Shown piece by piece: positions 1 through 12,600 of a stretch of DNA of 64,000 bases. Origin of the DNA: Gnetum montanum. Its lineage: Eukaryota > Streptophyta > Gnetopsida > Gnetales > Gnetaceae. The translations under genes were made by a program, and so were the position numbers. The stretch's first letter is position 1. Each line of letters starts with the position of its first letter. The stretch covers positions 468,034-532,033 of the forward strand of contig MNCI01015796.1 of the NCBI GenBank assembly GCA_015680685.1, read 5' to 3'. The notes under the pieces are model-generated. The model had not been told where the DNA came from. It did no database searches and saw only the letters and a program-made list of their open reading frames with translations.

Positions 1-567
1 GCTTGGTAATCCCAGTGGTAGTCCAATGTGTACGGCTAGTCAAGAAATCGGCTACTCATTGCTAGGCTAGAACATGTGATAAGTACGACTTAGTTACGAG
101 CACCCACGAGTGTGTACGGCTGGCTAAGGAATCGGCTGCTTATCCAACATAGGCTAAATAGGTGCCTCAGTACGACCACTTCGAGCACTTGCGTTACGTG
201 TGGCGATCCCAGTAACGATTAGCGTTTGGTAAGCCACAGTTGCATAGTTCAGGGTGTGTCCGGTAAGTGGGAACGGATGCTAACGCTAGTTAATTTAGAC
301 TTAGGACAGTAGTTAGAGTTAGCTTAGTTCTCAACCCTTTCCTCTGATAGCATAGGAGATAAGCCAAAAAATACCAAAACAATCACATACCTCAGACTTG
401 CTTAACCATACACCGTGACACTTACAAGCAAGCCTGGGAAGACAACGAACAATTAACCCCAAGTGTTTCTTGTGGTGTTAAGGCATTTATTCTGCGGAGT
501 TCGACCGGATCACGCGTGTACGCTCGTATTCATATGGTTGAGTGTAGGGGTACCTCACCACTCATCA
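1..567 (+). mobile_element. LTR fragment, element A type, right end of an element cut by the window edge
   Basis: The stretch matches the reverse complement of the element A LTRs, including the 'cttggtaatcccagtgg' and 'cagtacgaccacttcgagca' blocks, and ends in the shared terminus ...CCACTCATCA at 567. No tRNA primer site follows, so it is either the 3' LTR of a plus-strand element lying to the left or a solo LTR. Compared with A it carries an extra duplicated block around 40-150 (two copies of 'aatcggctRct'). The 5' part, with U3 and TATA box, is outside the window. Confidence 0.85.
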
Positions 568-1201
568 TTTTTCTAACACCATATAGGCCTATTAGTTAGC
601 CTTCTATTCTCCCCTATGCAATTCCTCCTCCATCATGCCTCTTCTCCCTACCTAAGTCTTAAGAGTTTCTATTACTTTAAACTCTAATATTTATAATTAG
701 AATCATCACACACATACAAAAGAAGACTAAATAAAACAAAGGCAAAGAAAAGAACTAAGTCTCCAATTATCCTACTCAAAACAAAAAGAAGATGTCTTTC
801 CAAACTAAACTTGGTTCTACTTCTTTTTGTCCTATTATCATACCAGATTCTTCTACACTAAACTCTATTTGTCCTAAACTCTATTTAGGAGCAAGGCTTT
901 ATCCTAAATAATAGTTACAATGAAATCAAAGGGGATCATTTTTTTCCACTTTGACTTAATTATAACTTCTATATAGCACATCTTAGTTTTGAATGAACTT
1001 CTCAACTCAATCACTATGCCTATAGGCATTCAGCCTCATGTCCAAGAATTCACATCTATGCTAATACTTTAAATATGAGGTAGATTATTTGGTTTCAAAG
1101 GAGAAAAAATAAAAATTCATCATGCCATGATTGTTGTATGCTAACATCTAATCCACATTACAATTCAAGTAGGAAAAAATATGTACCTTTCTTTAGTGCA
1201 T
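568..1201. other. AT-rich intergenic DNA, no feature recognised
   Basis: No primer site, long frame or clear repeat is visible after the LTR end. The sequence is AT-rich with stops in all frames. It leads into the protease-like relic that follows. Confidence 0.4.
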
Positions 1202-1490
1202 GTGGAAGATGGAGTTGAAACCAACATCATTTCATGGTCTATCATTGAGTGTCTCAACCTCAAAAAATAGGTCATGTAATCTAACTATAACTCCTCTTTA
1301 TTTTTGGTAGGAAGTTGCATTGTATATAAGGAAATTTTTGTAGTTATTAGGAACCAATCAAGAATAAATGCTATCTTAGAAAGGTCTTGGTTAGCCTACC
1401 ACTACACTATCTCATCCCTGTTACACTAGGGTAAAGAGGTAGTAATTCACATAGATCCTAAGGTCTCTACTATCTTACCTCTTAATGTTG
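1202..1490 (+). pseudogene. Retropepsin-like relic of a gypsy-type polyprotein
   Basis: Read from 1202, one frame with few stops gives a segment like D-G-V-E-T-N-I-I-S followed about 50 codons later by I-L-E-R-S-W-L and then L-L-H. The order and spacing resemble a Ty3/gypsy protease: an active-site loop D-[ST]-G-A-x-x-N-I-I and the downstream I-L-G-R-P-W-L block. The second residue of the catalytic D-S/T-G is missing. No LTRs or gag are recognisable nearby, so this is a detached old relic. Similarity is judged by eye and chance resemblance cannot be excluded. Confidence 0.35.
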
Positions 1491-3199
1491 TTAGGGAGTC
1501 TAGCCTAGGATCCAAACCTACACTCATTGGATAAGCCTTTACTAAAATAAATATCAAAGAACCTAAAATTAGCATCCCTTGATCTTCTAGCATGTACAAG
1601 TTTATATACTTAGGATTCAACGAATTAGATATAGTGAAGTCCATTAAAAGTATAAAGGATCCTACTAGAGCAAAGGCTAGAAGAGCCTTATCATAAGAAT
1701 AACCTTTGTAATGATTCCATCATAATTTCTCTTTAATCATCTCTTCCTTGTTTACAGTTTTCCTAGAATTTGGACATGTTTTTTATTTTTACTTCATCAT
1801 TATGCTATGTGATTTAATTTGTATATTTGCAACATTCTACTACTTTCCTAGCTTAATTTTCTTTATTTCTTATCATTAGTACTTAGTTTCTATTACATAA
1901 GCTTAAATATTTTATATTTTATATTTTTATTTTTATCACAATCATTTTCTTTTCCACCTTAGAAAAAATTTGAAAACCAATAACACATAAAACTTAGAAA
2001 AAACTGTAAACATAGAAAACTATTAAAGCTATAAAAGTAGAAAAACATCAAAAATCCATAAAAATAACTATATTTTTACCATAGCAAAATGTTCGTATAC
2101 AAACATTAGAATACATTCCATCAATAGCCATACATAATATCCATAAAAAATACAAAGTCTAAAAACCAATCTCATCTCAATTTCTCCTACTAACATCTAA
2201 CTCTGATCATCCTAACCACCTAGAGTCTCATCATGAGAAGGGAATATATTTCCCACAACATCTACATGATCTATATCCTTCTTAGCTCTACCAAAATCTT
2301 CCAAAGCCCCTAAATAATAAAATATTAATATTAATATTAAAAACATATAAATTATTAAAAATACTAACATAAGTAAAACTTAAATCTTATAAAATGTTAA
2401 TACTAAATAATCAAAAAATGAAAATTAAAATAAAATAAATAAATAACTAAAGTATATTTTCATACCTACATCCATGCCAGTAGGTCCTACTTTATACCTA
2501 TCATCATCTATTATTGCCCCTATCTTAGAGGCCTCATAACCAAAGACATCAATCAACTATTGTGTGATCTCTTTAGGAGAGAAAAATAGATAGTCCAAAC
2601 CCTCTATAGATACATGTGAAACATAAAAAATGGTAAGGTCTTCAATTTTATGCTTCCTTTATATCCTACTCTCCTCTCTTGCATTAGGGACCTCCATCTC
2701 TTTCTCTTTCCTCTTCATCTTCACATAACATTCAAAGGCCTTAAGGAATCACTAACTCCCATCTTCTTAATAAATATGTATCTCATCTTTCTCACTATCC
2801 TTTCTTCCCTAAGCTACTTAATGAGAAGAAAATATTTCTTCTTGTAAATAATCCTGACATTGAAGACCCTACCATTTTTTATGATCCTTTATGACATAAG
2901 CCTAACCCAATAAAATAAAATAAAAACATAAATAAAATCACTAACTCACAATAAGTTTATAATTCTTTCTTCTTCTTTAGTTTCTTTTCTAATCACCTCA
3001 TCCTATCTTCATCAGATAATTCTTCCTCTTAGGGAGGCAACATAATAGTTCTTGAAAGGGATAGCATCCTATCCATATCAATGTCCTCCAACTTATGATC
3101 TACAAACTAAACAAGATTGTAAGTATTCTTAGTAAACATAATATTATATATTTTTTGAGTACTAAAACATTCCAAACTTTATCTTCATCTCTTTAGTTA
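1491..3199. other. AT-rich intergenic DNA, no supported gene
   Basis: Short plus-strand frames here are low-complexity Leu/Ser/Phe-rich translations of CT-rich DNA. Runs such as repeated 'aatatt' at 2318-2340 are the only structure noted. Confidence 0.4.
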
Positions 3200-5600
3200 T
3201 TATTTAATGCTTCATAAACTAGCTCATGTGACAAGGCCTAATATTCTACTCTCTCTACTACCTCTACTACCTTCCTTCCTCTTACCTCTACTTATGCATG
3301 GGCCCTTTGCACTTCTTTCTTTCTTGTCTACCTCTTTGCTTTCTATCATGCTTTCTTTTCTTCTTCTTCACGAACCCTCCTTTCTTCTTTTTCTTTTTTT
3401 CTCTTCATCTCATTTGATGTCCTAGCCAATGCTTCTCTCTTCACTTTCACCTCATCTATAAAGCATCAGAAAATAATAAAAATTAATAAACATAAAAACA
3501 TAAAAGCAAAAATATACCAAAAAACATTATAGAACATCAAATTACAAAGATACTAATATTAAAAATGAAATACAAAACATAAGTTTTTGCTAACTTACTT
3601 AATCTCTCTACTGCCTTGGCCACTTCTACTTCTAACTTCTTATCCAAATCATCCATATCAATTGCTTTAACAAAAAGTACTCTCATCTTCTTTATCCTCT
3701 ACCCCTCATGTTGTGTGCTCAAGAAACACTCTCATCAACTTCATCCCCTACACTAGATTTCTATAAACTAAACATTCCCTAGGTAGCACCACATTATTAG
3801 GAATCAAGGACTCAACTACATCCTCTTCCAAAGATGCTGGCACCTCAATGTGACCACCTAATGCAATAAGTAGGTAGAGTTATTATGATGTTCATCACAT
3901 GTTGACATATGGTATTAGAGAAGCCCTTCTCATTCAACATCTTTCCCTTACAATTATTATAAGCCAACAACTTCATAAAATAACATAACATCTAATAGTA
4001 AAAGTTGAAGTTAATTGAGTTATTAGATCTTCCATCATCCATAATGTTACTTTTGGTTAAATCACTTAACATATTTTTGTCTAGGTAGCTAGCCCAATCA
4101 TAGTCAGTATCATTGACCATGATATTGTAAAAGACTATAAGCCTAATGATAGAACCAATTCTATGTTCTTTAATCTTACCACAAAATATTCTCTCAATAA
4201 ATAGATGTTACATTTACACCAAATCATGATTCTTATTATTATAAGCATTGTGAGAGTTGTCACCATACTAAGCCCACTGAGTAATCACCTACTAATGAAT
4301 GACTAATAGCTTCTTGTTCTAATCAACCATTAAACCAACATTAGGTAAATTAAACAAATGCCTTAATGAATCCTGGTTCCAAGGTAAGATGACCTTTCTA
4401 CCCTAAACCTAGAAAACAAATAAACATTATTCACTCAAATAACATCATACCATGATAATCACATCCATAGGTGAGATGTTAGAATACCTCAATGTGAACA
4501 ATGAAATTAATCCTACTCATTCTAAGTATTGAAGGCACTTCTTTCCATCTTTACTCATCACATGCATGATCTACATGAATGTTATGTACATTGGCATACA
4601 AGCTTCTCTCATTTAAGTTCCCTACATAAATATACACAACTTCTAAGGTCTTAATTTTCTATGAAAAAATAAAACATAGTCCATTAAACACAAAGCACAT
4701 ATTTAGACAAAGCCAAAGTAAAATATAGGAAAAATCAAGGTAAGTACTAAACATAATACTTAGGAAATTTACATTGTGAAACTTATTATTAGGTACTAGG
4801 TGGATACATGAACTCTTAGACCATACATCCCTCATATCTAAATCAATAATATCATGTATAAAATGAACCAAAATAGCCTATAAGAATTCTTGATATCATT
4901 GATTCTTCTGAGCCTCTTCTACCTCATCTAGAAAATGGGTGAATATGATATAATGTTAGTTCTCATCAATAGTTTGGTATTCTCTCAATCAAGATCATTA
5001 AATCTAGAAGTATACAAAAACAACCATTCACATCATATCATAATACTAATCACAAAACTTAGAAGAAGTAAAATAACCATAACTAAGATATCGTACTTGG
5101 AGACTCCAACATGAGTGCCAAAAACATTGAATAGACTCTAGATATGAAAAGGATCTAGCAATAATGTGGTATTAGTTTTGAACTTCTTATAAGGGTGATA
5201 CCTCCATAAACAATCCAAATCCTTGCCTTGAATGTACTACGTCTTGCTTGTCTCATCCATGATCAAATCCACATCACTTGAATCTTTAATCATACATCCT
5301 AAGAGCCTAGTATTAATCCCATGATAGATCCTCTCAAGTGCACTTCAGGCAAACTACAAAGGCAACATAATCCATATATGTACATAAAAATGCTTAATAT
5401 AGGATTCAAAGATGGACTTGTCTTTTAGATGAACCCTCATCTATGTATGATTTAAAGACTAATCATCCACAATTGGAAGGACCTTCACCCACTATGATCT
5501 TTCTATGATTGTAGAGGTTGCATTACAAATGAAAAAAATACATTGGTCAATCACCAAGAGCCTAGGGATGACACCTACCTTACAAAATAACATGTAAAAT
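3200..5600 (-). pseudogene. Unrecognised minus-strand coding relic with a charged region
   Basis: The minus strand shows coding-like segments broken by stops. About 5500-5080 reads as hydrophilic protein with blocks such as D-L-I-M-D-E-T-S. About 4380-4000 reads as a globular segment with R-I-G-S-I-I-R-L-I-V-F-Y-N-I and Y-D-W-A-S-Y-L, loosely like the N-terminal domain of the accessory ORFs in elements B and C. About 3470-3230 is Lys/Glu/Arg-rich and coiled-coil-like. The order (globular, then charged helix) matches those ORFs, so it may be an older relic of the same kind. No LTR of its own was found. A decayed host gene is the main alternative. Confidence 0.3.
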
Positions 5601-6733
5601 CAATAGTTAGAATTTATGAGATGAGCATAAATATATAAAAATTAAATAAAAATAGTATCTAAACTACAAAATTAAACTAGGCAAGATCAAGTAGCATCAA
5701 AAGCATTCCTCAAAATATCTCACTACACCTAGCCTAGGTAATGTTTAGTGACAATATTTAGAGATTTGTATGTTGCCTTCTTTATACATAAGTTTAGCTT
5801 TTCAACATTATCCAAAAGATATTACTACACCTAACCTAGACAATGTTTAGTGAAGATACTTAGACATTTATCTATTACCTTCCCTAATCTCTATATTTAA
5901 ATACATTTCTACTTACATTTTCTTCTAACTCTTAGATAAACCTTTCCCGTTACCCCTAGGCCCCTATCCATTACTTTCCTATCCTGCAACATTTTTCTTC
6001 TAATGCTTAGTTGAGTTCTTACTCATTAAGTCTCTAATACTTCGTGAAAATTTTGGCTTCCTTCTTTTCATACTTAACTAAATTTTTCATTTGCTATGTT
6101 TCCACACTTACCTAAACTTCTACCCATCTAGTCTTTATACTTACTTAAACTGAATTCCAATTAATACTAACACTTAGGTAAATTTCCTTATTGCCTCCCT
6201 AGGCATCATACTTAGACATGTTTCCCCCATCAATAGGTACCTAGCCATTATTAATCCTATAACTTATATTTTCAACCCTAACACTTAAACTTTAGACTTA
6301 TGCCCCCTAGTCTTAGTCAAGTTTTCATCTATTCCATATTCATACTTAATTAAAATTTTCATCCACTAGTCCGAACACTTAGTCAAATTTTTTCTTCACC
6401 TTGTTTTCTAAATTAGGAAAAATTTTGTGTTCTCACCCTCTCTCCATCAAAATTGGTCAAATTTACTCCATACTTTCCTTTCACACTTAGCCAATTTTTT
6501 TTTCATTTCATGCCTAAACTCTTGAAAAAATTCGGAGTCTTTGGAACTTTAAAAATTTTCAATTCCTTTCCTTTTCCTACACTTACTATCCATCCCCTAT
6601 GAATTAGAAATTTTTTTAGTTTTTAACTCTTTCCAACACTTGGAGATTTTTTGTTCTCCCTAATTTGTAATCCATCAACAATTAGAAAGTTTTGTTTTAC
6701 CTCTCTAGGACTAAGATAGTTTTTCTGTTTTTC
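5601..6733. repeat. Degenerate repetitive AT/CT-rich stretch left of element A
   Basis: Two related copies of a block (ACACCTARCCTAG...AATGTTTAGTGA...TTAGA) start near 5724 and 5825. From about 6000 to 6700 the motif CACTTAG or a close variant followed by AAATTTT recurs at irregular 40-110 base spacing. There is no open frame. It may be an eroded tandem array or simple mutational drift of an AT-rich flank. Confidence 0.35.
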
Positions 6734-6738
6734 CTTGC
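6734..6738. repeat. Target-site duplication of element A, left copy (CTTGC)
   Basis: CTTGC lies directly before the LTR start TGATGAG at 6739 and is repeated directly after the other LTR at 14202-14206. A 5 bp duplication is normal for Ty3/gypsy integration. Confidence 0.9.
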
Positions 6739-7740
6739 TGATGAGTGGCGAGGTACCCCTACACTCAACCATACGAAATGAGCGTAGCACACGCGATCTG
6801 ATTGAACTCTGCAGACTAAGTGCCTACATGCCCCATGGAACACTTGGGGTTAATCATTCGTTGTCTTCCCAGACTTACTTGTGATTGTCACGGTGTATGG
6901 TTAAGTAAGTCCGAGGTATATGATTTTTATATCTTTTTATGTTTTATGTCTCCTATGCTAACAAGGTGAAGGATTGAGAAACTAGGTACTAATTCTAACT
7001 AATGACTAAGTCTAAATTACCTAGCATCAACATCCATTCCCACTTTTCGTACACACCCTAAACCGATGCAACTGCGGCTACCAAACGCTAATCGTTGCTA
7101 GGATCACCGTGCGTAACACATGTGCTCAAAGTGGTTGTACTGAGGCACTTAACTAGGAGGAAAGGGTTGTGAGAATCTATCTAGCCTAAGTGCGATGAGC
7201 AGCTGATTTCTTGACTAGCCGTACACATCTGGGATTACCAAGCGTAGATCCTGGATACACCACTAGGTTACCAAGAAGTCACACTAGATGCTCGTAATCA
7301 AGTCATACTCATACCGCATGCAATGAGTAGCTAATTCCTTGACTATCTGTACACATCCTTAGATGCTCGTAATCAAGTTGTACTCATTCCGCATTCTAGG
7401 AGTTTAAGGGTGAGAGAGAAAACAATAAATAAAATCCTATTCCATGCACTGCAAGGTTTATCCTGAAAGCTCATCTTTATTGTCGTACACAACTTGTGTT
7501 CAGGTACAATGTTGCTCGAATAAAGATCCATTCACTTTAGGACTCCTACTATGGGCACATGGAAAATATTCTATCGCTGGAGTGATCAAACTGCCAAAGT
7601 TTTCCTACTTCTGACTCAGGATGGATAAACAAGGAAGAGTTTCCTCTTATTTATAGATATGGCGAAGGACCACGATATCACGTACACGACATCACAGGGG
7701 AAGACGCGATATCACGGCTCATGCGAATCGCATCTCATCA
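6739..7740 (-). repeat. Element A 3' LTR
   Basis: Starts TGATGAGTGGCGAGG and ends CATCTCATCA in plus coordinates. On the element strand a TATAAATA box lies at 7655-7648, downstream of GATATC-type palindromes (7672-7730). It lacks about 31 bp of the palindrome array that the 5' LTR keeps, which accounts for most of the length difference between the two copies. Confidence 0.92.
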
Positions 7741-7753
7741 TACCCCCATGACT
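7741..7753 (-). promoter_or_regulatory. Element A polypurine tract at the 3' LTR
   Basis: On the minus strand AGTCATGGGGGTA abuts the LTR start. The same motif is at the matching place in B, C and D, as expected for the plus-strand priming site of reverse transcription. Confidence 0.75.
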
Positions 7754-9681
7754 GAATGAAAACTCATCCTTGAATTCCTTACAATAATATCAGGAAGGTA
7801 TGGAATTATTGAGGGGAGTGGAACTAATGGGATGACATGTGAACGGATCATCATTACAAGACTTTGACAAAATCAGTGTTCATGACAACAAGGGTGAACA
7901 CCTTATTACAATGACATCAGGCCTTAGTTGGCAACTGAGAAAGAAAGAGAGAGAGAGAAAGAAGTGTTGTTGCTGCCAACGCCAAGATTGTGCCTTCTGT
8001 TGTCCATCGGTAAGTGCGCCATCGACCTTGCTCCTTGCATAACTATTTCCAATGCTGCTCCATTCCAAGTGTTCCCTCCAGATTTGGTCTGTTGTCACAT
8101 GGTTGCCACCTGCACATACAACACAATCTTATATTAGCAAGGGTAAATGAATCATCATGTAATTGATACCTTGCTTCGATGTAAGTCCATTGGCTAAGTT
8201 GTGGTATGGCTGATACGGATCTGGGGATATATTAATGATGACTACCGAAGGTGTAGGGGTTAGGAACAAAATCAAAAAAAATTGGGCTAGGAGAAAATCG
8301 AAAAAATCGAGCCCCGTACCCCCATGACTAATCGCGAACCTCCAGTAGCGTTAGAATGGAGAAAGGAAAGGAGTAAGAAAGATAGATAAAAAGGGAAGAC
8401 TATGGCATCAATGAAATGGATGTCAAGATGGAAATGAACAGAATAAAACTGATTGCAAAATTTTAAAGGAAAGAATTTAACTAATGTTCCAAATAGGAAT
8501 GTCAGTGGGTCCTCCCCAAAGCAGGCTCATGCCCTTAATGCCCTGACAAACCCACATTCAAAGAGTCCGTAGGCTCTGGGAATGTCATTTGGAACAAGAG
8601 TTAAAGTCTTAACTGTAAGAATTTACCAAAAAGAAAACAATGCATCTACCAAAATATACACTAATGATACAATTGCCAATGAGGTGAACAACGGAGAGAA
8701 GGATGGAGAGAAGATGATGGAATGGAATCCCAAGAACAAGGTGGTGTACAGCCCCTTGTGTGTTTCATGATTAATGTGATTGGGCAAATCCCATTCCAAG
8801 TCCGGCTTCAAACCAACCACATCCAGTGACTTCACATTAATACATTTGGTCAAACCATCCTCTTGAATAACAAGAATGCATCTCCAAAAAGCCACCACCA
8901 TTTCGACGAAACAAAGGAGAGAATGGGAACCGAGAAGGGCCTTAGTTAGAGGGAACACTTTTGGTTCCATAACCAGTGCTTGTAGCCCAAGTTTTATTTC
9001 ATCCAAGGGGTGTGCTTTGAATTCTCACTTTTCTCTTCTATTTTTTTTTTTGTTTTTTTTTTTGTGTTTTTATGCGTGAGGACCACACCATGCAAAGACT
9101 TGATTATTTTTATTGTCTCATCTTCCAATAGTTGGGTAACATCAAAATAGTAAGAAAACTCAAGAAGAAAACATCCAAGCACCCAAGAGAATGGCTAACA
9201 CAAAAGCATCAAGTTCCCTTAAAGTCACACCCTATTCAATACTTGAGTTCTTCCTTAGTTTGAGAAATACCTAGTCACTGATTCGTTTAAGTTTTTATTA
9301 AGGAAGGGACTGTACATGTCCAAGCCGAGAGAGACCATAGAAACTGGTGGATGGATGGATGAAGTGATCTCATTGCCTTCCATACCAAAAGAAACATACC
9401 TTAGTATCAACATTGTGACTTAAAGGTAAAAACCAAACATTAGCAATCAATATGAAAATAGTTCATACCATTATTCCGAACACTTATTGGGTGACAAACT
9501 TATAGGATGGATCACACATACACACAAAATGGAAAAAAGTATAATGATGTTGTAAAACAAAAAATAAGAAAAGTTAAAGAAATTTGTAAAAAAAAATGTG
9601 TAAGACAAAAACATTGTAAAACAAAAACATGTAAAACAAAAATGTATAAAAAATGTAAAAAGAACTGAGGGCCCCATATGG
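7754..9681 (-). other. Element A 3' noncoding region, with possible accessory-ORF remnant
   Basis: No long frame on the element strand. Near 8540-8500 it carries a block (GGGCAT...GCTT...GGAGGACCCA) also found in B near 26780-26740. At about 8118-8098 the minus strand has a TGTGCAG acceptor-like site followed within 10 bases by ATG, resembling the start of the accessory ORF in C and D, but only about 70 codons follow and they do not clearly match. Two further CATGGGGG motifs lie at 8329-8319 and 9711-9701. A T/A homopolymer-rich stretch covers 9039-9064. Confidence 0.45.
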
Positions 9682-12600
9682 TTAGCATAGGTGGCCATCT
9701 CCCCCATGACTAAGTTGTAAGGGAGAGATCTGAAATAATGAATGTCTGTTTGAATTTCTAAGAAGTGCCCAACCCCTTCCCATTGATGATCTTAGATTAA
9801 GGGGTGGAAGTTGGCGATGCTCACATTCCAACGTATCTATGCCTTCGTTGTTGGCATGGTTTATCTCCCCAATTTGTTCCATGCATATTTGGTTGCTCCT
9901 TTGAGTAGCTGTTAACCACGGGGTGTCTACTACTTCTTGTGTGGTTGCTACATACAGGCATCTTTGTTTCAAAGTTTTAAGAGCACACCTGTTACATGGA
10001 AGCATTTCCTTCATGTCATCACCCGATGAATCACTGTATGTGATGCATGGAACTTTCCTCTTCTCAATCTTTCCATAAATATTTATCTTAGAGATTTCCA
10101 AGGAAAGATTGTGGATCCTAAGGCATGCATCTACTGTACTCATCCATGCCCTTCCCATTATAATTGGGAAGTCCCCTTCGTTGTTGTTGATTTTAATCAC
10201 CAAGAAATCAGCTGGATAAGACCAACCACACATAGTGGTAATGATGTCCTCAACCAATCCCAAGGGAATGGTGATGGACTGGTCTGCTACCTCCAGTTGA
10301 ATGTTGCTCTTCTTAAGTTGGGGAAGGTTCTAGGCGTGATACATCTCTCATGAAATTAAGTTAACTCCAGAACCTGAGTCAAGAAGAGCCCTATGTGGTT
10401 TATTTCTGGTGATTTGTAAATAGATTAAGGGACTCCCAAGATTAGTTAATTTCCTAGGGAGGTGGACTACCTTGATCCAGTCGATTATGGTATGCGTTAA
10501 CATAACCGTATGCGTTAAGCTCTGTTGGGCTGAAGGGTGCTCTGAAGTGTTAGATGGTGGAGGAGTGTACATGGGCCCAACCACTTGTTGTTGTGAGAGT
10601 TTGTCTAGGCTTTTGGTTCTGAAGAAGGGTCTTCTCTTTTTATAGTTGTCAGAACCAGTAGCAGGTTGAATATTTACAGCTCTCACAGCATGACGTTGCT
10701 ACGGTTGGGTAGGAAGTTTCCCTTGCATTTTTGGAGCAAGAGGTGTTATGGAAACTACTTGTGGAAGAGGTGCGGATGGATTTGGAGGATGGTGTGGGTA
10801 TGGAGTGTCTCTCGGAGGATAAGGAGTCCTTCTGAAGTACTCCCAAACTTGGTAGTAACGGTGGGGGGTTGTGTGACTCATAGAGTCACTTGGAGAAATT
10901 AGCTGTTGCACATAATATCCATAAGGGTCAGGCTGCCGGTAAGGGTACTAATGTTTCGGTGATGGAATCCCCCATGACTGTGGGTATTGCCACTGCTGAT
11001 GCTGTTCGATGGCTTGTGGTGGAGTTCCACTTGGATAATACGTTAATGGTTGGTGGAATTTCCTTGGGTTACCTTGGGGATAAGGTAACCTACGGAGTGT
11101 TTGCCATTGCTTGAGTCTTGGATTAAGCGCATACACCCTAGACTCCTGTAGATGTGAGATAATTGGACAACATCCCTTAGGATGGTCATATTGGTAGATC
11201 TCACATCCACCATCATCTTCTGTGTCAAAGTCCACAGCCACATTGGAGTTAGAGATTTTCCCCTTACCCTTGTTATGTGCAGGGCCTAAATCTCTCCACT
11301 TTGTCTTACCTTTGTCACTACTTTGTTCTACCTTAGAATCTTCTACAATTTTTAAGATAGTTTCAATTTTAGAGTCTAAGGAACTCCATACGTCATCTAC
11401 CTTAGCTGCAATTTCTATTGTGAGCTTTTGAAGCAGCAAGGTCTTTCTGTTCTCCAACTCTTCGAGTGGTGACTCATCCTCTTCATCGCAAAATTTTACT
11501 CCCTTCTTTTGAAGAGAGGGATCACGGTTGTATTCTTTCACACTTTCCCTTTTTTGTAGCTCACCTTCTTCTTTTGCTACTTGTTCCAACAAGTTATGTA
11601 CTTCATGGGCTCTAAGTTGTGAGAATCTCCCTTAGGCATAAGTCCCAAGGGCTCTTCTAGTTTCATGCTTTAGCCCATCCACGATGTGGTGAAGTTGATC
11701 CCTCTGAGCATACCCATGGCCCAGGCAACGATGTAACAATGTGTAGTAGCAGGCCATGGCAGCATCCAAGGGTTCATAAGTACTTTGCTTCCAGCCTTGG
11801 ATCTTCTTACGCAAATTGGACACTCTGGAGTACGTCTGATACTTATCATTGAATAGTTCTAGCATCGTACTCCACCTCTTGATGGTTTCTGGTTCTAAGG
11901 ACAGGTACCAAATCTCTGCTTCTTTGGTGAGTGTCCTTGGAAACAACTTAAGTTTTTGCCACTCATTTTTTATATTCTGCAAGGCACAGGCATCATGGAA
12001 TGCCTATAAATGATTTTGCGAATCAGCATTGTATCCCCCTTCAAATCGTGGGATATTGTTCATGTCTAAACATTTGATCCGACTATCTTTTAAATGCCTT
12101 GTGGGAATCCTAACTGCCTCTATTATGTCAAGCATACTTCGGGTTGCGAGTAGGGGCTCATCATGATCATCTCTTTCATGACACTTGTGATGTCTGCGTT
12201 GTTCCCTACTCTCCCTACGTCCTTTCCCTTGTCCTCTCTCTCAACTTTCCTGTTGAGGTCTCTTGTTTTGTCTATCTTTATCCTCTCCGTTGTGTTCATG
12301 ATGGCTGTGCCCAAATGTGGAAGGAGAGGGTGAGTGATGTAAAGAAGGGGAAGAAGAAGGGGAACCATCGCCATGACGATGTTTCCTATCTTCTCTTTTG
12401 CTGCTCCGGCCCCGATCGTGATGACGATCTAAGTGCCCATCCTTAGCATAAGTGGTTGTTCCCTCTATGAACAGTTAGTGTTCACGGGCATCAAAACCAG
12501 GGTTATGTATTGTTGATCGTAGGTTCTAATACCCAACCTTCTCATCATCATTAGGAGGGGAAACATCGTTTGCTAAAGAATTTGTTATAAGGGATTCCTC

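Noticed and set aside
2650-3425. Leu/Ser/Phe-rich short plus-strand frames that look like membrane proteins
   Set aside because: Opposite strand of a charged or CT-rich stretch; no start context, no conservation and low complexity.
8623-9006. 127-codon minus-strand frame in the 3' region of element A
   Set aside because: Not conserved in B, C or D at the same place; composition is that of random noncoding DNA and it overlaps the known noncoding region.
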